A stretch of DNA of 64,000 nt from an uncultured Chitinophaga sp. (GTDB taxonomy: Bacteria; Bacteroidota; Bacteroidia; Cytophagales; Cyclobacteriaceae). Positions 19,901 through 28,737 of the stretch are shown here, in pieces (position 1 is the stretch's first letter; each line of letters begins with the position of its first letter). The stretch covers positions 124,001 through 188,000 of the forward strand of contig CABHOK010000002.1 in assembly GCA_902168205.1 (NCBI GenBank). The letters run 5' to 3'. The position numbers and the translations under genes are program-made. Below the pieces are notes generated by a model. That model was not told where the DNA came from and searched no databases. It saw only the letters and a program-made list of their open reading frames with translations.

Positions 19901-22900
19901 TTGTACCGGGACTGATACTGCCAACTGGTACAATGGATGGACGCGCACTTACGGTGAGTGTTTGTGGTGCGGATGTATTGCGGCAACCTGTAGCGGGATC
20001 GGTATAGGTATAGGTAACATTGAAGCTCACGGGAGTTCCAACCGTTACACCCGTAACCGATGATGGATTGAATGTCCACACGATGGGATTACCACCGGAG
20101 GTGATTGATGGTTGATAGGCTACAGGCGCAGTAAAGAAGTCGTTGGCTGTTGTGTTTGAGTTTGCTGGCGAACCGGTTAATATAACAGACGATTCATCCT
20201 GGCAGAAGAATGTTTTCGATATAGGGAAGGTTACAGTCGGTGCACGCTTGATCGTTACGAACTGCCACTCTACCGCGTCAAAGCCCAGTAAGGTGTGTTC
20301 AATAACAAATCCTATATATATACCGTACGTGCCCTGATTTGCCTGTGTACTGGTATATACGCTTTGATATACGGCTTGCTTCGGATCAAAGATATTCGTG
20401 GCCGGACTTGTCATATCAACCTGGCCTGTGCCATACACGTAGTATACAAACTTTTTGAAGGCATAGCCCGGGTATCGGCTTGCAATATAGCTCGGACTTA
20501 CGGATAGTGCTGGAGACTCATCGTCATTATCGCAGTACTGCACTTCCAGGTTGTTGATGTTGGTTACATATACTTCAAAGGATTTAGTATAGGTAAACTG
20601 GCATTGCTGGCCCGATGGACTGGTATAGGTATATACTATATTATAGCTTCCTACGGAAAGTGTAGAGGGGTTAAAACGATACTCACCACTGTTAAAGGTA
20701 ACGCCCGGTCCTGAAAATACACCACCGGCCGGAGATCCATCCAATCGTACGGAGGTTGAATTTTTATTGAAACGTGTTTCGTTCGGATTTACAAGCGCAT
20801 CACCCGAAACTGTAAATCCAAGGCCTGCTGGCGGAGTTCCCAATGCTGCTGTAACGGTTCCGTGTACAGTACCGGCAGCATCACCTGCTATAACAGCTGT
20901 ACCACCGATACGCGTAATGTTAGAGCCACCGGAAGGAGCCGTAGATTGCGGGTAGCGGATTCTCAAACCTGCTATGGTAATGGTATTGATGTTGGCTGTT
21001 CCGCTAATGGTATAGCTGAACTGTACGATATTTTCACCCTGATAACTTAACGTTGTAGGTGCAGATATATCTGAGCCACCCGATACCGTAGGTGCTGTTG
21101 TATAAGTCTGATCGAAAACAAAACCGGAAGGAAGCGCGAGCGAAAAAGATACGGTTCCGTTGTTTGCAAAATCACTCGGGTCTGTTTCGGTGATCACTAT
21201 ATTTCCCAACGTCTGGAACGCACCACCGTAGCACAGGTTAAGTGCTGCAGGCTTGGTGATGTTTACACCGGCACTGGTAATGGTTACGGTTCCGGAAGCA
21301 TCGGCCAGCACATCGGCATGTGTGTCATCAGATGCCTCCAGTGTATAGGTACCTGCCAGGTTTATCCGAAGCTGGTTCCATGTAAATTGTCCCGAGCTTA
21401 GTGATGGACTCAATGATTCTCCACCATTGGCAGTAAGTGTCCCTGTTCCGCCCGAAGCTGTTAACGTTACCTGCCCATTATAGTCAAGGTCCATGTTATT
21501 GTAAGGAGATGAGTCAACAGCACGTACAACAAGTGAAAAGTTTGTATTGAACGGAGTCGATGGCGGGTTAGCCTGGAAAACAAGTTTACTTGCTGTTACA
21601 GCGATCTGGTTTGTAGTACCGGCTGTGGTTGTGGAGGCACCACCTGCATTGGCACTGGCAAAGGCTGAACCTGAATTTGTAGTGGTTCCGCTTATGGTAA
21701 TATGTATAGTTTGTTTATCGATAACGGCCGTCTGAAAGGTAGCCCGCACGTTGATGTTAAATGAACCATTGTCGGCAACAGTTATTGGTGTTGTAGGTGT
21801 AAAGGTTACGGTGTTACCTGAAACGGATTGCTCTGTACCGGCTATCTCTGTATTGGCATCATCATCAAACAAAGCGATTTGTCTTACGTTCGCATAGTTT
21901 GTTAGTTGTATGGTGATGGATGTTACGATCGTAGGTTGACCATCAGCATCTGATGAAGCACCACCATCACGAATGGTAAAGTCAGCCATGGAAAGACTGT
22001 TCGATTGATCATTTGCAATCGTTGCGCTTTGATATGTTCTATAGGCTATTGAAGCCGTTGTGCCTCCGGTAAATGTTATATCGGATGCTGCTGAGAATGT
22101 AACATCATTATCAATTGTAAAGCCACCACTCACGCGGTAATTATAGGTCTCCGGATTTACTCCGTCCCAGTTGAAAGGTACCACAGCATAATAATAATCC
22201 GTACCTCCTGTCAGTCCTGTATCGTTGAACGTTGTCGTAGAAGAACTTGTCACCGTTGTTACCAGTGTACTGGCTCCCAATGATAAAGATCCTGGCGCTA
22301 CACCATCCTGCACACTTGTATTGGCAGGAGCAGAACCAACTCTGCGGAGGATAACATACCCGTTTGTATTACCAATGGTGCTGAACGCAGGGAATGAAAG
22401 ATTGATTTGACTGCTGCTTACGGCAGTAGCGGTTATAGGCCCCGGCTGTGCATCCGGAAATGTTGAATAAGTAAAGAAAGACGACTCCGGAGAAAGCGAA
22501 GTTCCGGCAGCACTGGTTGCATACGCAGCATAGAAGATCTGTGTACCCGAAGGAAGTCCTGTGCGATTGTGCGTAAAGGCCGTTACACCGGTACCTCCTT
22601 CAGCAACCTTGTTGTCGGATATAGTTACACCGGCACTTGTTTTCCAAACTGTACCTCGTTCGGTTAAGGTGTTACCTCCATTTGACGTTACTGTACCTCC
22701 GAGTGTAGCCTGTGTCTCTGCTATACCACTCACCGTTGGTGTTGTTACCGTAGGCAACTGTGTAGATGCCTGATCGGTTGGAGCAGCGGGACTTGTTTTG
22801 AAATCAGGACCAGTGGCGAGGTAAGGATATATAACGAATTCAAGCGTTACACCGGAAGGAAGTCCTGTCCAGGTATAGGTGTTCGCACCGGCCAGGTATG

Positions 22901-23183
22901 GTACATTATGAGCACCGTTATTATCGCTGAAATCAGAATCATCTGCTACAGCCGAATTGTCGGCAACGGCAGCAAATGTACCCCCGGGAATAGTGCGAGC
23001 AAGGATGAGGTAATGGGTAGGCACCGTGCCACCGGTAGGACCTGTCCAGGTAAGTTCAACGGATGTACTGCTAAGTGTTGTAGCGTTAAAGCCGGTAGCG
23101 TGGTTCGTAGGCTGTGCATACGCACTGGCCCAGATCACAGAAAGTATAAATGCAAATGATAGTTTGCGGGTAAAATTATTCAT
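16956..23183 (-). CDS. Giant secreted FN3/PKD protein with T9SS sorting domain
   Basis: 2075 residues. A signal peptide (cleavage near AYAQ, residue 24) is followed by fibronectin-type-III-like modules (about 25-130, 150-240, 245-355), several Ig-like beta-sandwich modules, a PKD module near 1460-1560, a jelly-roll region about 1590-1720 (SWVLSQCYNF, AFDNVFIGE), then a thioredoxin-like stretch resembling Omp28 proteins (TVLVESFTNSSAAANTKLH) whose CxxC is replaced by A-A-A-N. The end is a T9SS type A sorting domain of about 80 residues (IYPNPTRGQLNVQL ... GIYILQLRSAKGELVRKKIVV). It should cross the outer membrane through the type IX system and stay on the surface or be released. The order of modules suggests an adhesin or sensor rather than an enzyme. 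It is the last gene of the operon, 88 bases after the lipoprotein gene. Confidence 0.88.
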   Translation of the reverse strand: MNNFTRKLSFAFILSVIWASAYAQPTNHATGFNATTLSSTSVELTWTGPTGGTVPTHYLILARTIPGGTFAAVADNSAVADDSDFSDNNGAHNVPYLAGANTYTWTGLPSGVTLEFVIYPYLATGPDFKTSPAAPTDQASTQLPTVTTPTVSGIAETQATLGGTVTSNGGNTLTERGTVWKTSAGVTISDNKVAEGGTGVTAFTHNRTGLPSGTQIFYAAYATSAAGTSLSPESSFFTYSTFPDAQPGPITATAVSSSQINLSFPAFSTIGNTNGYVILRRVGSAPANTSVQDGVAPGSLSLGASTLVTTVTSSSTTTFNDTGLTGGTDYYYAVVPFNWDGVNPETYNYRVSGGFTIDNDVTFSAASDITFTGGTTASIAYRTYQSATIANDQSNSLSMADFTIRDGGASSDADGQPTIVTSITIQLTNYANVRQIALFDDDANTEIAGTEQSVSGNTVTFTPTTPITVADNGSFNINVRATFQTAVIDKQTIHITISGTTTNSGSAFASANAGGASTTTAGTTNQIAVTASKLVFQANPPSTPFNTNFSLVVRAVDSSPYNNMDLDYNGQVTLTASGGTGTLTANGGESLSPSLSSGQFTWNQLRINLAGTYTLEASDDTHADVLADASGTVTITSAGVNITKPAALNLCYGGAFQTLGNIVITETDPSDFANNGTVSFSLALPSGFVFDQTYTTAPTVSGGSDISAPTTLSYQGENIVQFSYTISGTANINTITIAGLRIRYPQSTAPSGGSNITRIGGTAVIAGDAAGTVHGTVTAALGTPPAGLGFTVSGDALVNPNETRFNKNSTSVRLDGSPAGGVFSGPGVTFNSGEYRFNPSTLSVGSYNIVYTYTSPSGQQCQFTYTKSFEVYVTNINNLEVQYCDNDDESPALSVSPSYIASRYPGYAFKKFVYYVYGTGQVDMTSPATNIFDPKQAVYQSVYTSTQANQGTYGIYIGFVIEHTLLGFDAVEWQFVTIKRAPTVTFPISKTFFCQDESSVILTGSPANSNTTANDFFTAPVAYQPSITSGGNPIVWTFNPSSVTGVTVGTPVSFNVTYTYTDPATGCRNTSAPQTLTVSARPSIVPVGSISPGTTVEICQGTIINPYTATTVAGTTYSWYTSNPPVTPDATGDSYLPPVNNLIAGTSTFYVTRTINGCESRQAPLALTFTVKPSPAAPASDFSREYCVNQTVPNSDLVVSGTSVRWYNGSTNTFITQTSSPTAAALGIDNTVAGSYSFLATQTVNSCEGAATKIALTIKPLPSLTILASVTDVNKICLTGGPVVFEARDQGLSAPNSVWSGSGGINSALVPNPSAGTVQLNPASLSPGNYNLHVVYQNPSTTCSNSQDLGITLLPTISPSISIGTACNGFPVAITNSSTVVPNGSPTTIASTSWVFGDGASLVAGNGAIPAGTNAGRTTGTYYSPNHVFSGLGNFLVQYTMTTSDGCVITPPQIPVTVNPNPNSAFTWANVCHDPVTGSNTAFAASTSNIPDANIQSYTWNFAKGGTLTVGSAGTGKTPSVNYTSVGIDSAQLIVTTNANCKDTVQKPIYIVPSYPAITETNSYTQDFDASADGWIAGGTNSSWAYGHPAGAVVNKDNSATGNGNAWDTNLSGNSNVNEQSWVLSQCYNFASAARPIISLDIWSDTPAGNDGAVLQYNTDGNIEDDGNWIVIGQIGQGANWYDESGISSSPGNQAANDLGWTGVYGGWRRATYKLDNLIGQSKVVFRIAFASNLPRREGFAFDNVFIGERTRTVLVESFTNSSAAANTKLHNDAFRAFSNSNADEIAKIEFHTAFPGEDPLNKANVEINNSRTAFYGITNAPMFGLDGTVVSTTAGLLDLYNSRVLTPSPIRITTNLVKDGELVRIQTSLTNATTQTLPVAGVNVFTTIVEKSITDPSMLGANGDPEFVYVAKEMLPTAAGIKLTQDLAPQQTVTIEEVVWSNRNLITSGNGAVVVFVQGIEGGNKNVYQAKVLDASVEPDLVTGIETGYAAQVAIYPNPTRGQLNVQLPAAASQALPVSLIDNFGREVYTNQFKTGEKNKVISTTEFANGIYILQLRSAKGELVRKKIVVAGNP

Positions 23184-23271
23184 AGGTTGAATAATGAGGT
23201 TTCTATAAAACTATATATGGATCTTCTGCCGGGAAGATGTATTTACAATATCGGGTGTGGTATATCTGCTA

Positions 23272-24567
23272 TCAGTTATTAAGCTCACCGTTTGCATCAG
23301 TCTTCAGAATAAAGATCGATGACAAACCAGACACATCGTTGGAACCACAGAGCAGCAAGCCGCCATCGGCTGTTTCACGAATACTGTTAACGGTTTCATT
23401 ACCGGCTCCGCCAATTACTTTCGTCCAGAGTATATTTCCCTGGCTGTCGATTTTTACCAGCAGTATATCTTTACCACCTTTCCCGAGGTTGGGAGTTGTT
23501 AGTACAGAACCTGCCAGTATAAAACCACCATCGCGCGTGGAAGTCAGTGCATCGCCCGTATCTTCACTGGAAGATACTCCGGCATCTACGGCCCTGTTTT
23601 GCTCGCCATCAAAGTAGCGCTCGCTTCCTTCAATAATATTTCCCTGCTGGTTCACCCGGATAAAAAACATATTACTGTTGGCTCCGGTAGGAGAGGCATA
23701 CGTGCCGATAACACCATAGCCGAATGCTACAGCCTCAGAAGGTTGTATATCATTCGCATAGAGTTGCTGATCGGTTGCTTCACCAAACTGCGAGAAATTT
23801 TCAAATGTTGAATTCTGCTGGATATAGGGTATACCTAAATAGGAGCGTGAGAAGTTCTGGTTCTCTTTGAGCAATGCTGTTGCCCAGATAACTTTACCGG
23901 AAGGCGCTATATGTACAGATTTTGAATTCACATAGTCGCGATCGAGTACATCGTAGGTCTTGTACCAGAGTGTATCCAGTGTGGCAGCATCCAGCGAAAT
24001 CAGGTAAGGCTTTTCAGTTGTTGATAAACCTGCTGCCTTGAAAGAGCCCAGCACGATAATTTCATTCTGATCGGAGAGCGTTACCGAACCTCCGTGAATA
24101 TCGGTGATGTTGGTAGTGTTTTTACGATCCGCAATAACTACTTTATTCACAAGTGTGCCGGTTAGATTCAACTTGAACAAGCGGGCAGAATACACCACGA
24201 GATCATATACAGACACATCGCTGGATTCAAGGTTTGACTTTATACTGTCTCCAATAATGTAGTAACCGTCTGTCGCCACTTTCAGCGCTTTAGCCTGGCC
24301 TCCCGGTAATACAACATCATCGGCAAGGCGATCGCCATGCTCATCGGTGCGTATAAACAAAATATTCTGACTGCCGTTGGCCAGCGATTCATTCCCGAGA
24401 ATGGCATAGCCGCCATCCACTTCTTCCGCTGTTATACCATATACATTATGGGCTTTTTCGTAGAACCGGATAAATGTACTCCGGTCTTCCGGCTTTGCAT
24501 CTTCAATATTATTACAGCCCCAGCACAAACACATCAACAGCCCTGATAAACAAATCCGCGTTCTCAT
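23272..24567 (-). CDS. Surface lipoprotein with repeated DGG(Y/F)-I-L-x-G motifs
   Basis: 431 residues. A lipoprotein signal peptide ends at L-C-W-G-C, lipidation Cys near 18. The mature part is built of repeats of the type D-G-G-(Y/F/L)-x-(I/L)-x-G followed by a ...L-(V/I)-K-(I/T)-D-x-x-G-(N/E) strand, best seen near 325-425, the pattern of beta-propeller-like proteins common in Bacteroidota envelopes. No catalytic motif is seen. Its ATG overlaps the stop of the barrel gene by four bases (ATGA), so the two are translationally coupled. Together with the barrel and the T9SS protein it forms the outer layer of the operon product. Confidence 0.75.
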   Translation of the reverse strand: MRTRICLSGLLMCLCWGCNNIEDAKPEDRSTFIRFYEKAHNVYGITAEEVDGGYAILGNESLANGSQNILFIRTDEHGDRLADDVVLPGGQAKALKVATDGYYIIGDSIKSNLESSDVSVYDLVVYSARLFKLNLTGTLVNKVVIADRKNTTNITDIHGGSVTLSDQNEIIVLGSFKAAGLSTTEKPYLISLDAATLDTLWYKTYDVLDRDYVNSKSVHIAPSGKVIWATALLKENQNFSRSYLGIPYIQQNSTFENFSQFGEATDQQLYANDIQPSEAVAFGYGVIGTYASPTGANSNMFFIRVNQQGNIIEGSERYFDGEQNRAVDAGVSSSEDTGDALTSTRDGGFILAGSVLTTPNLGKGGKDILLVKIDSQGNILWTKVIGGAGNETVNSIRETADGGLLLCGSNDVSGLSSIFILKTDANGELNN

Positions 24568-25595
24568 TTTCTTTTATTCAGTTTTTTCGGGTTAAAGATG
24601 TTGTGAACATAGCCTGCTGTTATGGAGAGCGAGTTCAGTTTATAAGTGCTGTCGGCATAGCCGTATTCAAACGGCAAACTGCTGTCTACACCAAAGGCGG
24701 TTTTAGGTGAGTTGATCTTGCTGATGCCGTACAGAAAACGTACTTCGGTAGTGACAAAGCCACCACCGAGTGTAAAATGTGCACCCGCTGATATAATCCC
24801 GCTAAGGTTAAATTTTTCGCGCTGTGTTTTCAGGTCGAATGATTTCTCTTCAATGAACTGGTACCCTTTGCGTGTGCGACTGCCACTCAGGGACGAGCTC
24901 AACAAGTAATCCGCTTCAACACCAAGTGCTATGTAGGGCTTGAATTTTATATTACTGAATTGGTAACGAACGCTGATGGGAAGTGAAGCCCAGGTTTGCT
25001 TTTCTTCGGCAATGGTGGAAAAGGTAGTATCGGTGAAGTTTACGTTGTTGGTATATTCAAAATTACGTTGTACCAAACCAAGTTCCGGATTTAACACCAG
25101 GTTCTTGCCGAACGGTATTTCAGCGGTTACGTGAAACTGCAATCCGATTTTATAGTTATACTCACTTTTACCATCGTTGGCTTTTACAGCGGTTACAACG
25201 TTGGGGCTACTCGCGTTAACACCAAATTTACCACCGATGCGATAAATAGGTTTTGTACGAAAGGTGTTATAAAGCGCAATGAATTCTGCAGGATCGGTAC
25301 TGCGGTTAATCTCAAAGTAATGATCGGTGCGCAGCAGGTTCAGCATGGCTTCGTCTGCTTTGGCCGGTTCTTCCAGGTATATATAGGATAAACACAAAAG
25401 TTTGTAAGCTTCAACTTGTTCCTGTTGCGAGAAACCTCCCGCGAGACATTTCTCCAACAGGGCCGGTATCTCGTGTAATCGTCCCTGCTCGTAGGTAGAG
25501 CGTGCCAGGCGCAACGTCTGCGCGCAGGATGTTAACTGTGCAAAGCTTTCGGAAGAGATCAGTATAAGAATTAAAAAGGGTAGAAGTCTTTTCAT
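24564..25595 (-). CDS. Outer-membrane beta-barrel protein with helical N-terminal part
   Basis: 343 residues from the ATG at 25595. A TTG three codons upstream would overlap the preceding gene but lies outside the natural signal peptide, MKRLLPFLILILISSESFAQ. After the signal come two or three TPR-like helices (about 30-120: C-A-Q-T-L-R-L-A-R-S-T-Y-E-Q-G-R-L, then a tyrosine-rich helix pair), then alternating strands typical of an eight- to ten-stranded OmpX/PorT-like barrel ending with SITAGYVHNIFNPKKLNKRK. The last residues are basic rather than the usual aromatic end. It lies 5 bases after the nSTAND gene and overlaps the lipoprotein gene by 4. A barrel with a periplasmic helical domain could carry a signal between the surface and a periplasmic partner. 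Confidence 0.75.
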   Translation of the reverse strand: MKRLLPFLILILISSESFAQLTSCAQTLRLARSTYEQGRLHEIPALLEKCLAGGFSQQEQVEAYKLLCLSYIYLEEPAKADEAMLNLLRTDHYFEINRSTDPAEFIALYNTFRTKPIYRIGGKFGVNASSPNVVTAVKANDGKSEYNYKIGLQFHVTAEIPFGKNLVLNPELGLVQRNFEYTNNVNFTDTTFSTIAEEKQTWASLPISVRYQFSNIKFKPYIALGVEADYLLSSSLSGSRTRKGYQFIEEKSFDLKTQREKFNLSGIISAGAHFTLGGGFVTTEVRFLYGISKINSPKTAFGVDSSLPFEYGYADSTYKLNSLSITAGYVHNIFNPKKLNKRK

Positions 25596-25600
25596 TCGTA

Positions 25601-28600
25601 TCAATTATTATTCGGTGGCAACGATGCGCAGGTTGATTCGTAAGGCAAGTCATCTCCCACAAAAATCTCCCACTCGTCTTTATTAATATTTCGTTTTACT
25701 TTTTCGCAGAGTACGGTAGACATAACCGGTATCTTGGTCGGCCACGCATGTATGGTATGTTCTATACCCTTTACCGTTTCGGTAGAGCTGTGTACGCTGG
25801 CAAGCAACTGCTCGTCATCCGGTGTAAAGGCAACGCTCCAGATCCAGTCACTGTGATCGCTCAATACGATCGGCTGTTCTTTCAGACGATTCATATTCCA
25901 GAGACGAACTGTCTTGTCTTTGCTGGCAGTAGCCATGAACGAACCTGCGTGGTTGAAACGGATCTGCTCGATAGATGAAGTGTGACCAGAAAGTATACGC
26001 ACGACTATACCGCTCTGGCTGTCGAATATCTTTACCACACCGGTGTTGTCTCCCACTATAATTCTTCTTCCTTCCGGAGCGAAGGTTACTGAAGTAAGGT
26101 GCGGACCGAGGTCTTTAATCTCGGTTACGCTATAGTTATTCTTCACATCCCAAATGAAAAGACTTCCGTTTTCACCGGCACCGGCAAGCTTGGAGCCATC
26201 GCTGCTGAGGTGTATCGCGTTGATCTTTACCGTAGAGGTAATTACTTCCTGGCTCTTGTTCAGGTCAGAGTAACGTATACTCTTACCGGAATTATCGCGT
26301 GCGAAGAAGCCTTTGTTATCCGGTGTAAAGTTCAGGTTCTCGATGGCATACGTATAGCCTTCGATCCGCTTCGGAGCTGAAGACATGCTGTTGAGATTGA
26401 ATAACTCAACGTAGTTCTTCTTCTCGTTCTGCGTGTTCAAACCAGCCGCTACCAGCCAGTTTCCATCCGAACTTACATCCAGTGAATAGTATTGATAGTT
26501 ACCCTGGTTTACCAGTATCTCGGATTTCCACTGATTACCTTGTTCGCTCCAGCGAATGATCTTGCCATCGCTACCGGCAGAATATATAGTATTGCTGCTT
26601 ACACGTGTTACCAGGGCACGTGCTGCTCCGCGCTCGTGTGCTTCGAGACTTTTGGTAAGCGCATGCTCCTGCTTTTTCAACGCATAATACAAGCCGTTGT
26701 ATATATCGTTATCATATACATAGCCTTCGTGCTCGGAGTTGAATTTGAATGCCTGCTGAGCAATGAGTGATTGCTGCTCCGGATCGTTCAACTCTTTTGA
26801 TTTCACGGCCATAGCTTTGGCCTGTGCTATATAGCGCTGACGTAACGCTTCTGCAGCGTTGCGTATAGCGATGAGCTCTTGTTCTTTCGCGAGCTTCTCG
26901 TTAGTCTGCGCACGTTGCGCGTTGATGCGGGCTTCTTCTGCATTCTTGCGCGCAACCTCTGCGTTGCGTTTGGCAAGTTCTGCGTTCTGAATAGCTGCTT
27001 GTTCGGCTGCCTGTGCAAGCTCACGTTGTTTCGCTTCTGCTTCTTTTGCAGCAAGTGCGGCTTGGGTAGCTTTCTCAGCTTCTATACGTCTCTCGTCTGC
27101 TACTTTCTCAGCTTTGAGTGCAGCCTCTGCGTTGACTTCAGCCTGCAGGCGTTGCTTGTCAGCTTCTGATTTTTGTACGAAGGCATACATGAGAAACAGG
27201 AGACATATAACTACCGCTGTACCTAATACAAGGGCCACTATACGCGCGCGTTTAAGTTTGCGCTTTTGCTCAAGTTCTTTGATGCGTTGCTCGGTTTCCC
27301 ATTCCTTCTTCGAATACTCGAGGAAGATCATGGTACGCTCGAATGCAGGATTATAGCGCTGGCCCCAAACCAATGTCGGCTTATGCTTCGCTTGCCAGTT
27401 CAACGCAAGTTGTAAATCTGGTGGACGCCACAAACCAGCTTTGCCTACCTGGTGCATGGCAGCAGCTTCGGCAAGACGGGTATACATTTGCACGGCATCG
27501 GCTTCATCGTCTACCCAGTTTTTCAACCGTACCCATATACGCATAAGACTTTCATGCGATATATCGATCATCGATTTGGAAGATATAGCAGAACCGTGAG
27601 CCGGTGTAAGCAACGAACGGCCTTGCTCGCGGAACAATTCAATTACTGCGACAACATCCTGTTCAGATACATCGGCAATGGAAGCGATCTCACTTAAACG
27701 AGTTGGTCTTCGTATACCAAAGTTCTCACCGCGTTTTTCGGTTATGGCTTTGAACATCAGTTCGCAGATGCGCTTCTGATCTTCATCCAGCTCGTCATAA
27801 GCTTCGTTCGCGTGCTGCGACAAAGCTTCTGACATCGTTCCTATAGCTTCGTAATGTTTTAGATCTACTGACTCTTCATCGTAATCACGATAGGACGACC
27901 AGTAACTCCACGTACGCATTAACGCGTGCTGCAGAATCGGTAACTGATCCGGATTATCACCGAGGTCGTTCAGCAATTGCTGTACAAGGCGTGGCGCTAT
28001 CGTAGCACCACCCACGGCCACCGGACCTTCAATCGCTTTGCGTTTCTGATCGCGCGTAAGCTGTGGTATCAGGTAGTGACTATCGTTGATCTTGCGGGTA
28101 AGCTCGGGAAATTGCGCGCAGTCTCCGATAAAATCAGAGCGCATGGTAATCGCTACATATATAGGGGCGTCAGGATAATTAACAGCCTCCATCAACAGGT
28201 TTACGAACGCGAGTGTTTCGTTTACCGAGTTGGCATCATGACCTTCTTTAAAGCGGAAGAGTTCTTCGAACTGATCGACCAGTACCAGGTAATTTACATC
28301 GGCTTCTTTACGCGTCTGCTCGATCGCTTCTACCAGTCCCAATGAACTACTGCGCAACAGCGTAGAGAAGATGGTACGTTTTATTTTCTTCTCTTCGGAT
28401 TCAGCCGCTATATATTCCGGATTGTTTTTGAGCAGTGCTTCCGCCAGGTTATCAATCGGGCCGGCACCGGGCCGTGTCACTACCACTTCCCAGTTCGGAC
28501 TTGCATCGGTAAGAAAACCTCCGTAGAGGATGGGCATTACACCACAATAGATGAAGGAAGATTTACCACTTCCTGAAGGACCGATAACACCTACGAAGCG

Positions 28601-28735
28601 ATTCTTTGAAAGCTTTAGCAGTACTTCATCACTCTGGCCTTCGCGGCCAAAGAAGAGGTGACTTTCTTCTATCTTGAACGGCCGCAAACCCGGAAACGGA
28701 TTCGCGGTTAAAGTATTAACACTTACCTCACGCAT
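25601..28735 (-). CDS. nSTAND NTPase with membrane helix, coiled coil and WD40 repeats
   Basis: 1044 residues. It opens with NPFPGLRPF...FFGRE, the signature of novel STAND (nSTAND1) NTPases. Walker A is GPSGSGKSS near 53-61 and Walker B LVLVDQFEELF near 151-161; winged-helix-like regulatory segments extend to about 480. A basic stretch (KRKLKRAR) precedes one membrane helix at about 494-518. Then an Ala/Glu/Lys-rich coiled coil runs to about 640, and about seven WD40 blades to about 1020 (for example SGHTSSIEQIRFNHAG, KDKTVRLWN). By the positive-inside rule the NTPase is cytoplasmic and the coil plus WD40 propeller are periplasmic. STAND proteins act as ligand-triggered switches in defence, signalling and cell death. 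It sits 2 bases after the TIR gene and 5 before the barrel gene. Confidence 0.88.
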   Translation of the reverse strand: MREVSVNTLTANPFPGLRPFKIEESHLFFGREGQSDEVLLKLSKNRFVGVIGPSGSGKSSFIYCGVMPILYGGFLTDASPNWEVVVTRPGAGPIDNLAEALLKNNPEYIAAESEEKKIKRTIFSTLLRSSSLGLVEAIEQTRKEADVNYLVLVDQFEELFRFKEGHDANSVNETLAFVNLLMEAVNYPDAPIYVAITMRSDFIGDCAQFPELTRKINDSHYLIPQLTRDQKRKAIEGPVAVGGATIAPRLVQQLLNDLGDNPDQLPILQHALMRTWSYWSSYRDYDEESVDLKHYEAIGTMSEALSQHANEAYDELDEDQKRICELMFKAITEKRGENFGIRRPTRLSEIASIADVSEQDVVAVIELFREQGRSLLTPAHGSAISSKSMIDISHESLMRIWVRLKNWVDDEADAVQMYTRLAEAAAMHQVGKAGLWRPPDLQLALNWQAKHKPTLVWGQRYNPAFERTMIFLEYSKKEWETEQRIKELEQKRKLKRARIVALVLGTAVVICLLFLMYAFVQKSEADKQRLQAEVNAEAALKAEKVADERRIEAEKATQAALAAKEAEAKQRELAQAAEQAAIQNAELAKRNAEVARKNAEEARINAQRAQTNEKLAKEQELIAIRNAAEALRQRYIAQAKAMAVKSKELNDPEQQSLIAQQAFKFNSEHEGYVYDNDIYNGLYYALKKQEHALTKSLEAHERGAARALVTRVSSNTIYSAGSDGKIIRWSEQGNQWKSEILVNQGNYQYYSLDVSSDGNWLVAAGLNTQNEKKNYVELFNLNSMSSAPKRIEGYTYAIENLNFTPDNKGFFARDNSGKSIRYSDLNKSQEVITSTVKINAIHLSSDGSKLAGAGENGSLFIWDVKNNYSVTEIKDLGPHLTSVTFAPEGRRIIVGDNTGVVKIFDSQSGIVVRILSGHTSSIEQIRFNHAGSFMATASKDKTVRLWNMNRLKEQPIVLSDHSDWIWSVAFTPDDEQLLASVHSSTETVKGIEHTIHAWPTKIPVMSTVLCEKVKRNINKDEWEIFVGDDLPYESTCASLPPNNN

Positions 28736-28737
28736 GG

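Noticed and set aside
24564-25604. Four-base overlap between the nSTAND gene and the barrel gene
   Set aside because: It depends on a TTG start; the natural signal peptide begins at the ATG at 25595, leaving a 5-base gap.
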